From Nymphaea colorata (Eukaryota; Streptophyta; Magnoliopsida; Nymphaeales; Nymphaeaceae): a stretch of 64,000 nucleotides of DNA. The notes under the pieces were generated by a model. It did not search any database, was not told the DNA's origin, and saw only the letters and a program-made list of their open reading frames with translations. The stretch covers positions 13,590,571 through 13,654,570 of the forward strand of contig NC_045138.2 in NCBI RefSeq assembly GCF_008831285.2. Reading direction: 5' to 3'. The position numbers and the translations under genes are program-made. Within the stretch, counting starts at the first letter, position 1, and each line of letters starts with the position of its first letter. Shown one piece after another: positions 39,571 to 53,101 of the stretch.

Positions 39571-39709
39571 ATGTTTTTGTGAGAACAAATTTATCATATT
39601 ATTCACAACATTAAGAGCCTTTCACCAAAATTCACGAATTCCCTTGTATACATACAGGTAGAGAAGACAACAAAACGAATACAGCAAAGGCCCGAGTAAG
39701 CTACTCAGA
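36088..39709. other. Spacer between the convergent invertase and KIPK genes
   Basis: It holds the 3' regions of both genes, which point toward each other. A CT microsatellite lies at 36431-36458, poly-T at 36493-36510, and a (TA)n(GA)n microsatellite at 39503-39570. Open frames here are short and none resembles a known family. Confidence 0.5.
39503..39570. repeat. Compound (TA)n(GA)n microsatellite downstream of KIPK
   Basis: About 20 TA units pass into about 14 GA units roughly 140 bp past the KIPK stop codon, so the run probably lies in its 3' UTR (as CT then TA on the transcript). Confidence 0.92.
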
Positions 39710-42700
39710 CTAGAAGAGTTCGAATTCCGAAGGCTCTCCTGTTGCCTTCAACTCCATAGACTTCTGTTTACCCTTCTTCTGCAAGGCCACAGTAGGAAGG
39801 GCGACTTGGGTGGCCTTCGACATCTCGGGAGGAGTGGAGCACCGGATCAATGCCCAATTCAAACCTTCGAAAAATGGATGGCTCTTGATCTCTGCCGCCC
39901 CACGGTCATACCCCAACCGGTTCTCAGGTTCCTTTGACAGCAGCCCTCTGATCAGGTCTCTCGCATGGGAGCTAATATTTGGATTTTCCGGGAACTTCAG
40001 GTTCTGGGCAACAGCATTTGCTAATGTCTCCTGGTTGCCTGCTCCTTTGAAGGGTGTCCTCCCGTAGAGAAGCTCGTAGAGAAAGACCCCAAATGTCCAC
40101 CAATCGACTGCACTGCCATGGCCGTCTCCTCTGATAATTTCTGGTGCGAGGTACTCATGGGTTCCCACAAATGAGTTTGATCTTGCAGTCGTCGGCTCTA
40201 CCACGAGTTGGGGAAAAGGGCCAGCATGGACTGAGGGATCAGCTTTTGTTCTCCGTGATTTGGCCGCCACGGGCATCAACTTAGGTGTGAAACATGGAAC
40301 CTGGACCCAAGCTGGCTCCAGACAGAGTGGATCGATGCATCTGGGCTCAGAACCAGATTCAGAAAGCCTGGCGCCCTCTAACTTCACGGACGACATGTCG
40401 AGGAGAGTCGGTTTTACTGCACATCGCAGGGACAGATCAAAATCGGATAGCATAATGTGCCCATCTTCTCTGACTAGAATATTTTCAGGCTTCAGGTCTC
40501 GATATATCACACCCAGCATGTGCAAGTACTCCAATGCAAGAAGGATTTCGGCTGCATAGAACCTGAAAACACGATCATATAGCATAGGTGAAACATATCA
40601 TATAACATACTGAAGCAAATTGTGCAAGACCGAGTGGACCAGTAGATGCAAAGTAAAGATTTACAAGTACTGGCCTATGAATTATGCACCATGGTACCTA
40701 CATTACTGCATTGAAATTATCAGCCGCAAAAAGACCAAGGAACACTTCTCTTCTCCTACAGGCCTACTCTCTCTCTCTCTCCCCTACAGAATTTCTTTAC
40801 ACACACACACATATATATATAATTATTTTTCCACTAACGGTGCCTACATTTTCAAGAGGGGCATGAATGACATTGGGTCCACTACGGGCTGACAAATGGT
40901 TTAGAAGGAGACCTCGTAAGTGTTAAAAGTAGCATACAAAGCGGAAGACATAAGCGCACTTAGCAGAGATGGATTCACAAATATAATTCAGTGCCAATGG
41001 AAGAAAAGAGAGATTAAAAAACATATATAATCCAAGTTGTAGTTATGCAGATTGCAGATGATAAAAAGAAAAGACAGGCCAGGTGTTCCTGTTGACAAAC
41101 AAAAGCTAAATGGTGGATAAAATACTTGGTGATAGTAAATATACTGCATCAACTGCATGCAGCATGATATTTTCAAACAATTAACATTCCATAAGCAACT
41201 GGACGCCAGTCGTAAGACCATTACAAGACAGGCTAGAGAAGATTGCCCTGCAGAAATTTAGATGTATGTGGTACGAGAAAGTGGAAATAACGAGTAAGAA
41301 ACAAAGCAAGTTGCTTATAGAAATGAAGCAACTACTAACGATCCAATGATACACAAAATGTATTGCTCCTCACTCAAGTTTACCATTCCCCAAATAAGAA
41401 TTTGACCAAATTTCTATACGAAGAAACTTTATGCACAATTTCTACCTTGCTGCCGACTCTGAGAAACTTTTGCCTGGCTGCTTCTGCCGAAGCACATGAA
41501 GATCTCCACCAGGACAGTACTCCATCACCAAGCATAGAAGCCTGTCGGTGGCAAAATGAGCATAAAGTGTAGGAAGAAATGGATGATCCAGCATATGAAG
41601 AATCTCCCTTTCAGTCTGTGCCCTCAGCATTTTCTTTCTGCTCACCAAGAATTCAATGTCCATAACCTTCAAAGCAAATTGGCAACTGGTACCGACGAGT
41701 TCTGCAAGGTACACACTACCAATATCTCCACAACCAAGCCTCCTAATCAGCTTGAAATGCCTCAGTGAAAGAAGTCCGTCATGCATCTCTACATGGCGGA
41801 TAGCTACCCATCTTGAATCTTTTGACATATGAGGCCTATTACCATGACAGCTCGTAATACTGCAACTGCTCTCATCACTGATGCCACTGCTGCTACTATA
41901 CTCACCAATACTGCTCAGGGAGCTCTGAGAACACTCTCCCTTTTCTCTAGAGCTTTCAATTTTTCTGAAAATACCATTTTGATATGTGTTACCAACATTC
42001 ATAGACTTGTAAGGCTCGACCAAATTGTTCATGAGGATGGGGGGATCAACTCCAGTAAGACCATTTGAAGAGCCAGCTGCAGCAGATTTGGCCTCAATAC
42101 CAACAATCTGTTCTTCAGAACCATCAGTTGCCACGCTTGGTTTGTCTGCAACTGTAGCCATGAGAGTGTCTTCACCATTATCATCTAAGGCAAGGGGATT
42201 TTTTGGTGCACAACCTGGGTGCAGATTTTCTTTCTTGATATTATGCTTCTCAGTCCTGTGAACAATCTTTTTCATACCATGGTTCACTTTAGAAGTATCG
42301 GTTTCAGAACCAGGAGTGGGACTGCCAAGTGAAGAAGATACCGAAACCAGCTTTCGATGGTGGAGCAAGTTAGGCCCGGATCGCCTGGGCCAAGGTTGAA
42401 CTGTCATTTTTGAATCTCCATCCTCCTTGGCTTTTGTTTTAATTGGTTTTAATGATGCATCAAGTGCAATACCATTTGTAGACTCACATTTATGTACAGT
42501 GGAAGACCACCTAAGTTCCCTTGTAGATCCAGTGTCTGGAACAAGGCTGATCTCTTCTGAACAGCTTTTGTCCGATGTCTTGTCCGTATTGCACATTTTG
42601 AAGGCATCTATGGTACCATAGCCCTGAACAGTATTTGCTACTATAGAATTTCCAGCCTTTATAGACTCACCTGCCTGAATAACAAGTTTACCATGTGACC

Positions 42701-43136
42701 TCTTAGGGGTGGAAGTATCAGATAGATTAGATATTCCATCGGATCTTAGCCTCCTTTTCATAGAGGCCATCTCTGAAGCCTGAGAAATGCATAACCCTCT
42801 CAATGCCTGCTTCAAAGTAACTGATTCAGAAGTACTAACTCCTGATGTACGTGACAGTCCACCTCTGATTGGTCTTTTTGAGGGATTTTTCCATGGAGGA
42901 CCAGCTGCGGACTGTTGACAATGGCCAAATTCCTTTGATAAATTTTCAAAATCCAAAGCTTCAAATAGTTGATTAATTTTGCTTTCAACTGCATAGTCTC
43001 GCGATATGATTGACATCAACTGTTTTCCAGCCTTGTTTCCAGGCTTTGAGATGCAGCATTCTGAGCTAGTTTTTTTAGAAGCATGAACAGCGCTCACCAA
43101 TTCTTCAATTTCAGAGATATCAGAGACTGAACCCAT
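39710..43136 (-). CDS. KIPK: AGC VIII protein kinase, KIPK type
   Basis: Two coding exons, 41446-43136 and 39710-40562, joined at a phase-2 intron inside an Arg codon (SAAR|FYAAE), give 847 residues. Residues 1-460 are a Ser/Thr-rich tail that carries [16 protein letters not shown] (about 105-125), a feature I associate with the KIPK/AGC1-9 branch. The kinase domain starts near 461: glycine loop GCGDIG (468-473), Lys490 in ALKVMD, catalytic Asp586 in [11 protein letters not shown] (604-606) instead of DFG, an ~80-residue insertion, and [12 protein letters not shown] (694-705). DFD plus the insertion define plant AGC VIII kinases. The C-terminus, SEFELF, resembles the short hydrophobic AGC tail (PDK1/lipid contact in relatives). 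Arabidopsis KIPK (about 934) and AGC1-9 (about 949) are longer. Function by family: kinases of polar growth and auxin-related processes, at or near the plasma membrane. D6PK-type is the alternative. Confidence 0.9.
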
Positions 43137-45150
43137 CTCCTATATTTCGTGCACGAGCAGTGCTACTCTAGTTCAAGTCTGCAAGAAGAACAGGCTGAAC
43201 AAGAAACAGCAGCATTGCTTGAAACTAGCCTATCTCCAAAGCATCCCCTTGCAAGTAAATCATGTCGACAAATTCAGCTATATGGTGGGATTTCTCTTTG
43301 GATTCCATGGTCTCTGCGAGCACATAAAAAAGGAACTTTCATAGGTCTGGATGGGGCACAGCAGCACCATTAACAGCAAAATCTATCAGCAAATTCTTGC
43401 CATTGGTAATTATTCACATTAAAATAGAAAAGAGTAACTTGCTTCTATAAAGAAAAAGAACAGAGAGGAAATGAATGAGTCCAAATAACAAGCATTTAAA
43501 CCTGAAAATCACCACTTAGATTAGGCATTTACTCAATCTAAGCCAAATTAACCAATAGAGAAAAAGAAATAGCAAAACAAAAAAGGGGGAAGAATTCACT
43601 ACCCAGTTCCATACACAATACTAGATTTACTGGATGTGAGAAATTCATTGCAGCCACCGGATAGTCATTGATTTTTCCCAATCAAATACGTAATCATCTG
43701 ATCGTTCAATTTAACATATATGTTAAACTTAATAAACTTATGCATCAAAACGAAAATTTCTCAATCGCTGGTTACTAATCTCCAAAGTTGGGGATCCATA
43801 AAAGATATGAACAATAAAAATATCAAAACTAATTCAATTGTTAATTTTTCAGACGTTTGGCGTGCTTCTATACAATCTAAACCCTTATCCTAACAAAAAC
43901 TTCAACTGCATAAAGGAACCTAGCTTGGGAAACGGTCTCCAAATCAACCTTCTTCATCTCAAAAGAAAAGCAAAGAGAAATGGTCCAAAACATGCGGACT
44001 TTTTCAATTCAATGTGTTCATGCCAATCTAACCGAATTTCTAGAGGGTTCCCCTGAAAGGCGTTCGTGTGTATCTATCCACATAATACATTCAATATAAG
44101 AAAGAAAAATATCACAATTTGTAATGGTTATTTGCCCCTCAATTTTGAAAAATTTCAAGCAGAAAAGGGAAAAAGGAAAGAAACAAGAAAAACAGCAAAG
44201 GAACAAAAAAAACTCAATCCTCATAGAAAAAATGCATAAGTGGTTCCGATAAAGTTCAAACCATTAGGCTCCTTTGCAGCACGAACCTCAACCTTCACCA
44301 CATAATACAGAAGACTAAAGCCATCAAACAAGAGAAAATGCAGCACAAATTCATGCATAAGAAGCCTTTAGGTTCCCCGAAAATATGAAATTCAGATGAT
44401 ACACCAGAATCATTCATCACAATGTCGTTAATGCTAACACAAGAAATCGAATCAATTAATCCAAATAAAAAAAGGGAAAAGAAAACGTACAAGTATAACC
44501 AGAATACTTGTCGATAATCGTCACAGCCACAAGTTCAAATTAATAGATAAACATGCACAACTACTTCCCAGAGAAAAAGAAAGGCAAGGCAACAAAGCAC
44601 ATAAACTTCACAAAGAAGACCAAACGACAACCTTCGACTTCACTCCTACGGTACAAGCAATTCAACTACACAGCAAGTCTGACTGCGATCCTCTGTTCTA
44701 CCTAAACCTAGATCCGGAAGACACTCCACCAGGGAAAAAAAAAAAAAAGGAAAAAAGAACCAAAGAAAGAAACCACACCAATATCCCCAAAAGGTCCCGA
44801 CTAAGAACACGGGACATCTCAAAAATGGCTACGGTACGCTATTCCAAACGCCGACGAACTGAAATAACATAAAGAAAAATCAAAAGACAGCGAACAGAAA
44901 TTGGAAGCAACAAAATGTACCTCCCAAGAAACCCTACCTCAACTCCACTGCTCCGGTCAATGACGACAAACGATCATCACCGGCCGGTAGGAAAACACAG
45001 GGAAAGAAACCAGCTGTTTGAAGAAGACGAGAGGAAAGGGGGTTTTATGAAGAATGCAGGAGAAGAGAAGGGGGGAGGTAGAGAGAGAGAGAGAGTGAAG
45101 GAGGAGGAGGAGGAGAGAAATAAATGAGGGGAGGGGAGGGGAGAGGTGGA
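43137..45150 (-). promoter_or_regulatory. KIPK leader with probable 5'-UTR intron, and promoter side
   Basis: On the minus strand an acceptor (TTCTTCTTGCAG) at about 43183 precedes a short leader exon (43137-43182) that runs into the ATG. A matching donor (GGGAG|GTACAT) lies near 44919. The sequence between is AT-rich and gene-free, so a leader intron of about 1.7 kb is likely. The upstream leader exon (about 44920-45130) is CT-rich on the transcript strand, typical of a plant 5' UTR. Splice-site choice here is inferred from signals only. Confidence 0.55.
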
Positions 45151-48100
45151 AATGCCGTCACGAGAAGCGAACTCCTCTTTCCTTCCTCCTTTATCGCTCT
45201 CTCACTCCCTTTTCTTTTCGCTTCCGCAGAAGCAGAAATCTCTCCGTATTAACTCTCAGGCGTCCCCTTCTAAAGCGTCGCCGCTTTCCCTCCGTCACGG
45301 CCACAGTGTGGACGCCGGAGCCTGAGAACGGATTGGACCAAAACACCCTTGGAGAATCCAGAAGGTCACGAACGCATCGCTTCTCATTCCGTTCCCGCCT
45401 CCCCTTCCCAGAACGGGGAGCGGCCGCCGAGACCCTCCCGTCTCGGTTTCTTCCTTTTTTTTTAAATTGGACGGAGAAGGACCTCACCTCGTTGGACTTC
45501 TGCTGCTCATATTGCCGACAGACATGTAGCGGGGTAAAGGAATTCAGATATTTTGGAAGGTTTCCACGGACATGCTCATGAAATCTTCGTGATGTAGTAA
45601 GTTTTTAAAACAGCATCCCAAGCATTAACATAGTTTACATTATCATCTGAAATTCCTTTTCTTATGGTTGCCAAATTAAAATAATTTTATCTATAGAAAT
45701 GACTTTTTTTTTTTTTTTGTATCTAATCACCACAATATCAATATGTTTTTTATTATTATATATGGTAGGAATTAAATTTGAAGCAATCTTCTTATAGGCT
45801 TAGGCAGTGAGCTTCATGTCATGTCATGTGGCTAGATAAATATACTGCCATCCATGTACAAAAGGAATCCAAGCATCATTTTTCAAAATTTGAAGTCCAA
45901 CTGAATCTCCCTCCTCTTGATAAATATACTTGTATTCTGCAGCAATGAAACAAAAACTATCACGACAAAATTTCTATTCGGCGTCATATTTACAGTTTGA
46001 AACTAAACCTAACTTCCTGTAGCAAAGCCAGAAATATTTGAATGAATGAGAGGCATTGACACTTTCAATTGCAATTTTTAAAGGGCAGATAGGTGTTACT
46101 GCTGACTCCCCTCTTCTCTTCCTCCTCTCAAAATAACCACTTTCTAGTGTCTCTTTGAAAATTTTGGAGCTACATATATCTATGCTTGCAGAACTGTGAA
46201 AGGAAAAACAAAAGAAACATGAACTTTCTTTTTCTTTTTCTTTTTTCAGGTGATCTTTCGAAGAAGAATGGACGAGGAGCTGTTCGTCCCTCGTTTCCTT
46301 CTTCTTTCTCATAGTGTTCCCGTCCGTCTCTGCGAGCCCCACATGCTTTCTTAAAAGCAGATTCTTCCAAGAATCCGATAACTCGGTCCAGATGCCGTAG
46401 TGTTGAACACTTTTTCATGTTGTTAAAGCGTAATTTAGTGAAGAAAATGCTCTGGTTCTCCCGCCGTCTCGACGGCCGCCGTAAAAAACAGAGAGAAGAG
46501 ACCGGGAGTCGAGAAGGGCTAGGTCAGCAAATTCCATCCGCCGTCCCGTGTCTTGGAGTTATGAGGACGAGTGATTTTTTGTTGGTTGTTGTTGGAAATG
46601 CCAGAATCGCCACTTTCATTTGAATCTAGCTACTTTTTCATGAAAATGATTATTTTTCTTCTCTCCCCAACGTGTGTTCTTCAAGCAAAAAATCTCTATA
46701 GTGTTTTGATTTCTATTCTTTTTTTTTTTTTTTGTGGAGAAAGGATTTATGAAGGCAACAAAAAAACATGGGGTCCCTAAATATTGAGATGTATTTGGTG
46801 TTAAATTTGTAAGTTGTGTTAGGATGGTGCAAACAACGTTTTGTGAAATTTAAGTTTTGTGATAACCTAGCTTTTTAACTAACTTTTACAACAGCGTTTG
46901 CATGTTAGGGTACCACTCCAATTTTACAGGATGCCTGCGAAGAGACACATATTTATTTGGGTAATAAGAAAAAAGACTATATTCTTGTGAATAAACTAGA
47001 AATCAGTTTAGATTGTTAACACCGATTCTATGTTAAAGATTGAGACAAATTCATCAAAACCACAGCCTCAGTAGTGTTCCATTAATTTATGAATGTACCC
47101 TGAACCCAATGTTCCATCAACCTTTGGAACAAAGTCATGAATCTAATGTTGCATTCATGTTATTTCCTTGCACACATTATTTTCCTTACAAACAGCAAAA
47201 AATAAAAAAAGAAGGCGATTCCCAGCATTAGCAACTCATTTTCATGAGAAAATAGAGTCTCAGCTCTCTCCATATGATTGCATTTCCTAAATGAAGTTCA
47301 ACAACACTAGGTATGGTTTTTCTCGTTGTTTTGGACGCCAATTAATGGGATCACGTGAACTGCTGCTGCAACCGGTGGATGATCTCAACTAGCCACACCC
47401 GTAGAACATGGGAGCTGCGTTGCGTAGGGTTTTGAGACCCAAAATCCGACTAAGTTCCCAAAATATATCCAGAGGCAATTTCTTTTTTCACGTGCAACTT
47501 GCTGCCCCGTCCTAACTACTAAATGGTTGGCTCAGGCTGGCTGCGTTTTATAACACGTAGCTACGCTCGATGGCCTCAACTATATAATGTTGAGATTTTC
47601 TATGGTACCTCAATGTATCTCATAAAACGCTTGAGGCTAGAGATAACAACCACACCTCTTGCATAGTTAGACTAATTTGTATACACTTAGCCTTATCTAT
47701 ATGATCTTAAGTGGTTTGATAAGAAATATAGATTAAGAAAATCAATTTTCAAGTTAAATGTGTTTTTTGAACGTTAAAATGTGCAAGGCTCTTATATATC
47801 AACAAAGTTTGTTAGTTCAAAAATCAACATCAAAGCAACTTTAATTAAAACACTCGTTACCCTAAATTATTATTATTATATATCTTGTTTAAAATATTTT
47901 CTAAATAGCCTGGTTTTTGTTGTTAACTTAAGTGGTTTTGCGTGGCAAAGTACAAAGATAGAACAGCTAACAAACAAAATACACAAAAAGGACAAAAAAA
48001 TTTCGGTCTTTATAAATGGAAATTCAAATATGATATGTTGGATGCAGAATGACGATCACTAAAAAATGGTTACCACAAGAGCATTACCAATAGTGCATGT

Positions 48101-51100
48101 TATAACATCACGATCAAACAACTGGCTGCATGGTATGCATATTTTATGACAGTTTTTAGTTCTTTTTTTTTGTTAAAAAAAAAAAAAAGCCCGTCTAATC
48201 TAACCATAAAGGTATCTCGTTATCAAAAGTGTCATAACATAAATATTTAGTTATTTGTTTTGAAAAATACACTATGTTAAAAGATATCATTGACGGTGAA
48301 GTAGATTATGGTTCAACATCATGATCGCCAATGGAAGCTGCAGTCGTTTTCGACTTTACTCTCACTGCCATTAATCATAATGAGGAGGCCCTTCGATTCC
48401 ATGATTATACGATCAGTACTTTTCATGCACTCATTTCGTGATTTCTTGTTTGATTCTACACGCAAGTAACCTGCAAGGAACTTTAAGAGAATCGTGGTCG
48501 TCCTATTTATCTTCACTACCAGTGTGTGGAATCCTAGTGTAGAACAAGTTCAGTTTGTCGTCCTTTCGTTTTCCAATCTTTATGTTATAGACCTACCTAC
48601 CAGATTATGCTAAGAGATGCGTCCTCCATATTAAACTCCCCACTTCCTTCAATCATGGGTGTCTCAAATGCAAACTCCCCAATAAGTCAGTAGAAGTTCA
48701 TGTTGGGCTGGCAGTTTTTACCTTTCTGTTGAAAATTCAATGATGCAATTTCCTTCTTTTAATAGCGACGATACGCATAGAAAACAGTGTTAGTATTCTT
48801 GAATCAGTGAATCGACAACTGAAACTTAAAACTATTAAAGAAGCGACACTTGCTCAATAAATTCCTTAAGCTTTTTATGCCCTTAAAAGTTTTACAGAAT
48901 TATTGCATTAATATGTTGAATAAACTTCAAATTTAACTCATTGATTCACATTAATAGGACAACCAGCACCATTTTCAGGCGAAAATGGGGAGAACAAAAT
49001 TCATAACGTGGAAGAGGTCACATGAAATGATTCAGATAGAGCGCAAGGGATGTGCAGTGAGAACGTTTAAGATTTTCAAACTTCCTTTAATTTTTTCTGA
49101 ACTCGTTTTTGAAAAGTTTGCATTAAAAGCAAGAAAAATGAACAGAATAATACTTTAATCGTGGATGATAGTATCCGCGGACATGGCCCCATTTGCCGTG
49201 CATCTCGATGCGATCTGGAACCTGATACCGACAATCACAAGACAACTTTGCAGGTTGACAACCAAAAGCCTTTTACAAATCCTTCAGTCGTAAAAATATG
49301 GGATCAAATTTTATAGGAAGCTTGCTTTAGTCAACAAACAAGAAGCGAAGCGAATTGTTTCTTTCGTTGGTATTTGCAGAATGCATATATAACTGATTTT
49401 ATTTATTTCAGTCTATATACAAATGTTTTCAAGTGCATTAAGTAGTATTCGACAATATATGGCAGAAATTTTCCTCTAGCTAAGGCCAGTTTCTTCTTGG
49501 CGTGATTTCATTTATCCCTCTTTAATGCTCCAGACTGTCTTGCTATCCAGTTTAATGTGAATGTTGTAATAAATGATCCTATGAAGTAAATATGCCAAAT
49601 CCATGAACATGCTATTCTAATTAAAGAAAATGCAATAAAGTGGCTATGCTCTCAGAATATTAGTACGTAGGATGGATGCTACTCTGGCTGAGCCTTGAAT
49701 TTTGTACTAATGGTTTAAAAGACATCATGGTTAAAAGATCAGAGCCAGCAGGTCTCTCACACCAAAGTGACAGTTCCTTTTCTCTACAAAGGCAAGATAA
49801 AAGTTTTGACTGAATGACAAGAACACACTTAAGTTTTGATTTCTTTCATTTAGGATCTCATGTTTCTCACCTAATCAAAGCAGTTAAATGAGGAAATTAA
49901 TATTAAGATTGTTTTTTTTTTTATTTAATCAAAACTTGAGCTGCTTTTGGGGAAAATATTCCTTTCATAGACAATAGTAGTTTGTGTGTGTGTGTGTGTA
50001 TATATATATATTCTTCTGCTGCTATTAGTATGACGTTATAAATGCTCCGCCACATTAAAACTGTGGCGCCTTTGTCAACCGGAGCACAAACGAAGAGTAG
50101 TTCAATTTAAGGAGATTCTGACAATCTATAGGGCCGCAAGGACCGGTCCATCTGCAATAGTTACCTGCCTCAATTGCAGCGGAAAAGGAAAGTAGATTTC
50201 CATCTTTTTCGTGTTTGGTTTCGGTCTAGATCAAGTTGTTCGGCGGATTTCCAGGTTTCCTACGTGTTTCAGGATAGCAGAATCTTGAAATACGTAGTTG
50301 AAACCTGGAGAAAAGTTTTGATAATTATTTTTGGCATTAGAGGACGCTGTTCACTTAATGGGGGTTGTCTCATCTTGATAACTGAGATAAGCTGCGGCTG
50401 CGGATCACAACGTCGATAAATTGATTTTGCATCTAAGTAGTTTTACGTTCCTATTTGCACATTGAAAGTCATGCGACTAACATTCTAAATTAAACATTTC
50501 GTTGATGGAGGCAAAATTCTGGTATCACACTTTTGTCTCACAAGATGAATCTTTTGAATTTTTATTTCAAAATTGCGTAAGTACCTGAAGGAAAATTGGT
50601 ACATGAGCTTGTTGATCAGCTTATTTATCAAGCTTGGTTGAGTTTCCTTGCTTAATCAAGTTGGGCTCTGTAAGTTGGTGCCCAGGATGCAACTTCATGA
50701 AACAAATTTTTAACAAAACGAGTATTCACAAGAGCAATCTTTTTATGTTTCATATTCCAAACGCAACCTAAACTATGTTGGGAAATTTGAACTATGCATG
50801 ATCTTCTGCTTTGATAATTTTCTTTTGAATAAAATCAGTGATATAAGAATCGGATCGCCAAACTGCCGATTCGTTAAATGATTTAATTACTGAACAAGCA
50901 GCAACATTATTATGTATATATGTAAAATTTTTAGACGATCAATTAGTTGATCGAAAACAAGAAAAAGTCTTTGGAAGCATTTAAAAAAATAAAAAAATGT
51001 ACGAGATATAGCAAACACAGTTGTATCTCCAACGATCGAATCGAATCGAATCAATTTCATTTGATGAAGCAGCCAATTCCGCAGATTTTTTCCGCGCTCT

Positions 51101-51389
51101 GCTCGGGCGAAGGTTCAAGACCGGCAGTAGTTTAGTTCTTCCTCTTGAGATGGTCAATGATAATTCTTGATTCATGGTTCCCATGGAAGATGCCGCAAAC
51201 ATTTCAAGTCTACGTCTACTTACAGGTTTCTAATAAAAACATCAGAATCTCAATATTTCATAAAGTTGGCAAAGTTCTTCGACTCCCTGAATTCATGAAA
51301 CTGGTTAAGTTTTTCCAACTTTCAAACAGGAATTGAGGACAAATCTTGGTATCCGACGAGCACAGCCGAATCATAAATTCAGATTGAAA

Positions 51390-51527
51390 CTACCAGCAGT
51401 TTGATTGGACTAGATTGGATGCAATTCCATAGTTGTGAAGGGCTTCTGCATGAGCTCTGCAGCTTAATGCCATTATGAAGAGACCCCACACCACCATATT
51501 CAAAGAAAAAACGATCTTCTCTGCCAT
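51390..51527 (-). CDS. Possible small secreted protein or truncated first exon
   Basis: A 45-codon minus-strand ORF with a true ATG. Residues 1 to about 27 look like a signal peptide (MAEKIVFSL start, hydrophobic VVWGLFIMALSC, Ala-His-Ala exit), followed by EALHNYGIASNLVQSNCW and a stop. A good TATA box (CTATATAAAAA on the minus strand, 51676-51686) lies about 150 bp upstream of the ATG, a normal distance for a leader of ~120 nt. The mature start HNYG faintly recalls the N-terminus of secreted GH9 endoglucanases (HDYGDAL), but nothing further of that family follows within several hundred bases. It may be a decayed gene start. Function unknown. Confidence 0.28.
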   Translation of the reverse strand: MAEKIVFSLNMVVWGLFIMALSCRAHAEALHNYGIASNLVQSNCW

Positions 51528-51675
51528 ATATATTGGATTCACAGATGGAGCAGTTTGCACATCTATTACGGCTCCGCCGTAACGCTTTATTAATGTTTCA
51601 ACTACATGGAAACACAAAAAAGTGATACTTTCGATTGGATCCGGATCTTAACAAGTATTTAGACTCGTTGTGGGG

Positions 51676-51686
51676 TTTTTATATAG
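51676..51686 (-). promoter_or_regulatory. TATA box upstream of the small ORF
   Basis: CTATATAAAAA on the minus strand matches the plant TATA consensus. It would place transcription start near 51650. Confidence 0.4.
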
Positions 51687-51753
51687 TTGGAGGGGAGCCA
51701 GATCAGACCTGCCCTTGTTTTGAATCGGGCAGACTTGGATATATATATATATA

Positions 51754-51788
<35 letters not shown>

Positions 51789-52294
51789 TTATGAAAGATA
51801 TATAGATGCTGTGTGTCAGTGGGGAAATGTCAGACCGGGCGGCTATGTTTTCTGGTTCGTTTCAAGTTGGAATATGCTCCAAGACAATTTAAAAGTTCAA
51901 AAACTCATTCATACTATTATAATCTGTGGATCTACAAAATCAGACCCGCCAAGGATACTAGTGGGGGTAAGACATTGTTTGCATTCTCCTGGGGGAAACT
52001 TGTTTGGCTGTTGGTACTTAGGATCTGATTTTTAGATCTACTGAAGCTGCCAGGAACCAGGTCTACCTTGGCTGCCCATGCCACTCGAACCAGTAACGAG
52101 CCACCTATCAGTCATTGGCCAACCCCATAGGAACAAGATCTTCAGATCGAAGCAATTATGTAAATGAACATGAAATGGAACCAATTTGTGGTTTGGAGGT
52201 TGATTGACCTTGAACGAGAGCTGCATCATTTTAGCCAACAGATTTTTTAGTCCTTCAATCTAGCACAGTTGATGTCGAACTCGCTGAATTCTTA

Positions 52295-52432
52295 CCTCCC
52301 TCGAAAAACGATCTCCATAAGCCTTAACATTTCTTCATTAACGTCCCTCGAAAAACGATCTCCATAAGCCTTAACATTTCTTCATTAACGTCCCTCGAAA
52401 AACGATCTCCATAAGCCTTAACATTTCTTCGT
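52295..52432. repeat. 47-bp minisatellite, three copies
   Basis: The unit TCCCTCGAAAAACGATCTCC followed by ATAAGCCTTAACATTTCTTC and a few bases repeats at 52301, 52348 and 52395 (position of TCGAAAAACG), virtually identical. The third copy diverges at its end (TTCGTTCTTG). There are no spacers, so it is not a CRISPR-like array. Confidence 0.93.
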
Positions 52433-53030
52433 TCTTGTCATATTGGAGTCTTTCAGGTCACCTCTCCATACTTTTATTCTATATGTTTTAAATTTTGTAT
52501 AATTTTATCATATATAATAATGTAGCCCCAACTGTAAGTCTGTAATCGATGTCATTAAAGCATGCCGTATTATTATGAGGCCGCTACAAGGACATAGTTA
52601 CCGTTGGAAGCAAAAGAATAAACAAATATATACGACCAAACTTTCGAAACGGAAAAGAAAATTAAAGAAAGAATGAGAAAAGAAGAGGGTTCACGTCATA
52701 TGCTCAATAGCTTGCTTTCAACACACTTTCCGATTATCATCGGTTTAAAAGAAAAAACATTCAAAGTGAAAATTCCATTTACAATGTTGCCATGACATGC
52801 AGGGTCCTGTTGCATTTCATCTCTATGGCGATACGTGGGTGGTTCAAAAGATAAACAAATATCGCATTAGAATCGAGTTAATAACTGATTTCAGCTTCAA
52901 CTGCTTTTTTTTGAATTAGTGTTGAAACTAAAATCAAGTTTGGAGTTTCAGGTCGTCCAATACAATCACACTGCTCTGCGCTATATCTATACAATAGTTC
53001 TAAACCTTCAGATCAGAGCGTACTTGGCCT

Positions 53031-53069
53031 AATGTCATCCAAATTGACCAACAAAGGTTTTTTAAAATT

Positions 53070-53101
<32 letters not shown>

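Larger units (their letters stand above)
45151..53030. other. Gene-poor spacer between KIPK and WAG
   Basis: 45180-45500 is GC-rich and probably belongs to the KIPK promoter. 46250-46600 is a second GC-richer island with short unrecognised frames on both strands. The remainder is AT-rich with poly-T (45707-45718, 46720-46733), a (TG)n(TA)n run at 49983-50010, and a (TA)(TG)(GA) run at 51740-51788. A 47-bp minisatellite lies at 52295-52432. A doubtful small ORF lies at 51390-51527. No transposon was identified. Confidence 0.5.

Noticed and set aside
46170..46620. GC-richer island with an 82-codon minus frame and a 68-codon plus frame
   Set aside because: Neither resembles a known family, both end in low-complexity Lys/Phe runs, and no splice partners were found.
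52295..52432. CRISPR-like array
   Set aside because: Three copies directly abut with no spacers, in a plant nuclear context: a minisatellite.
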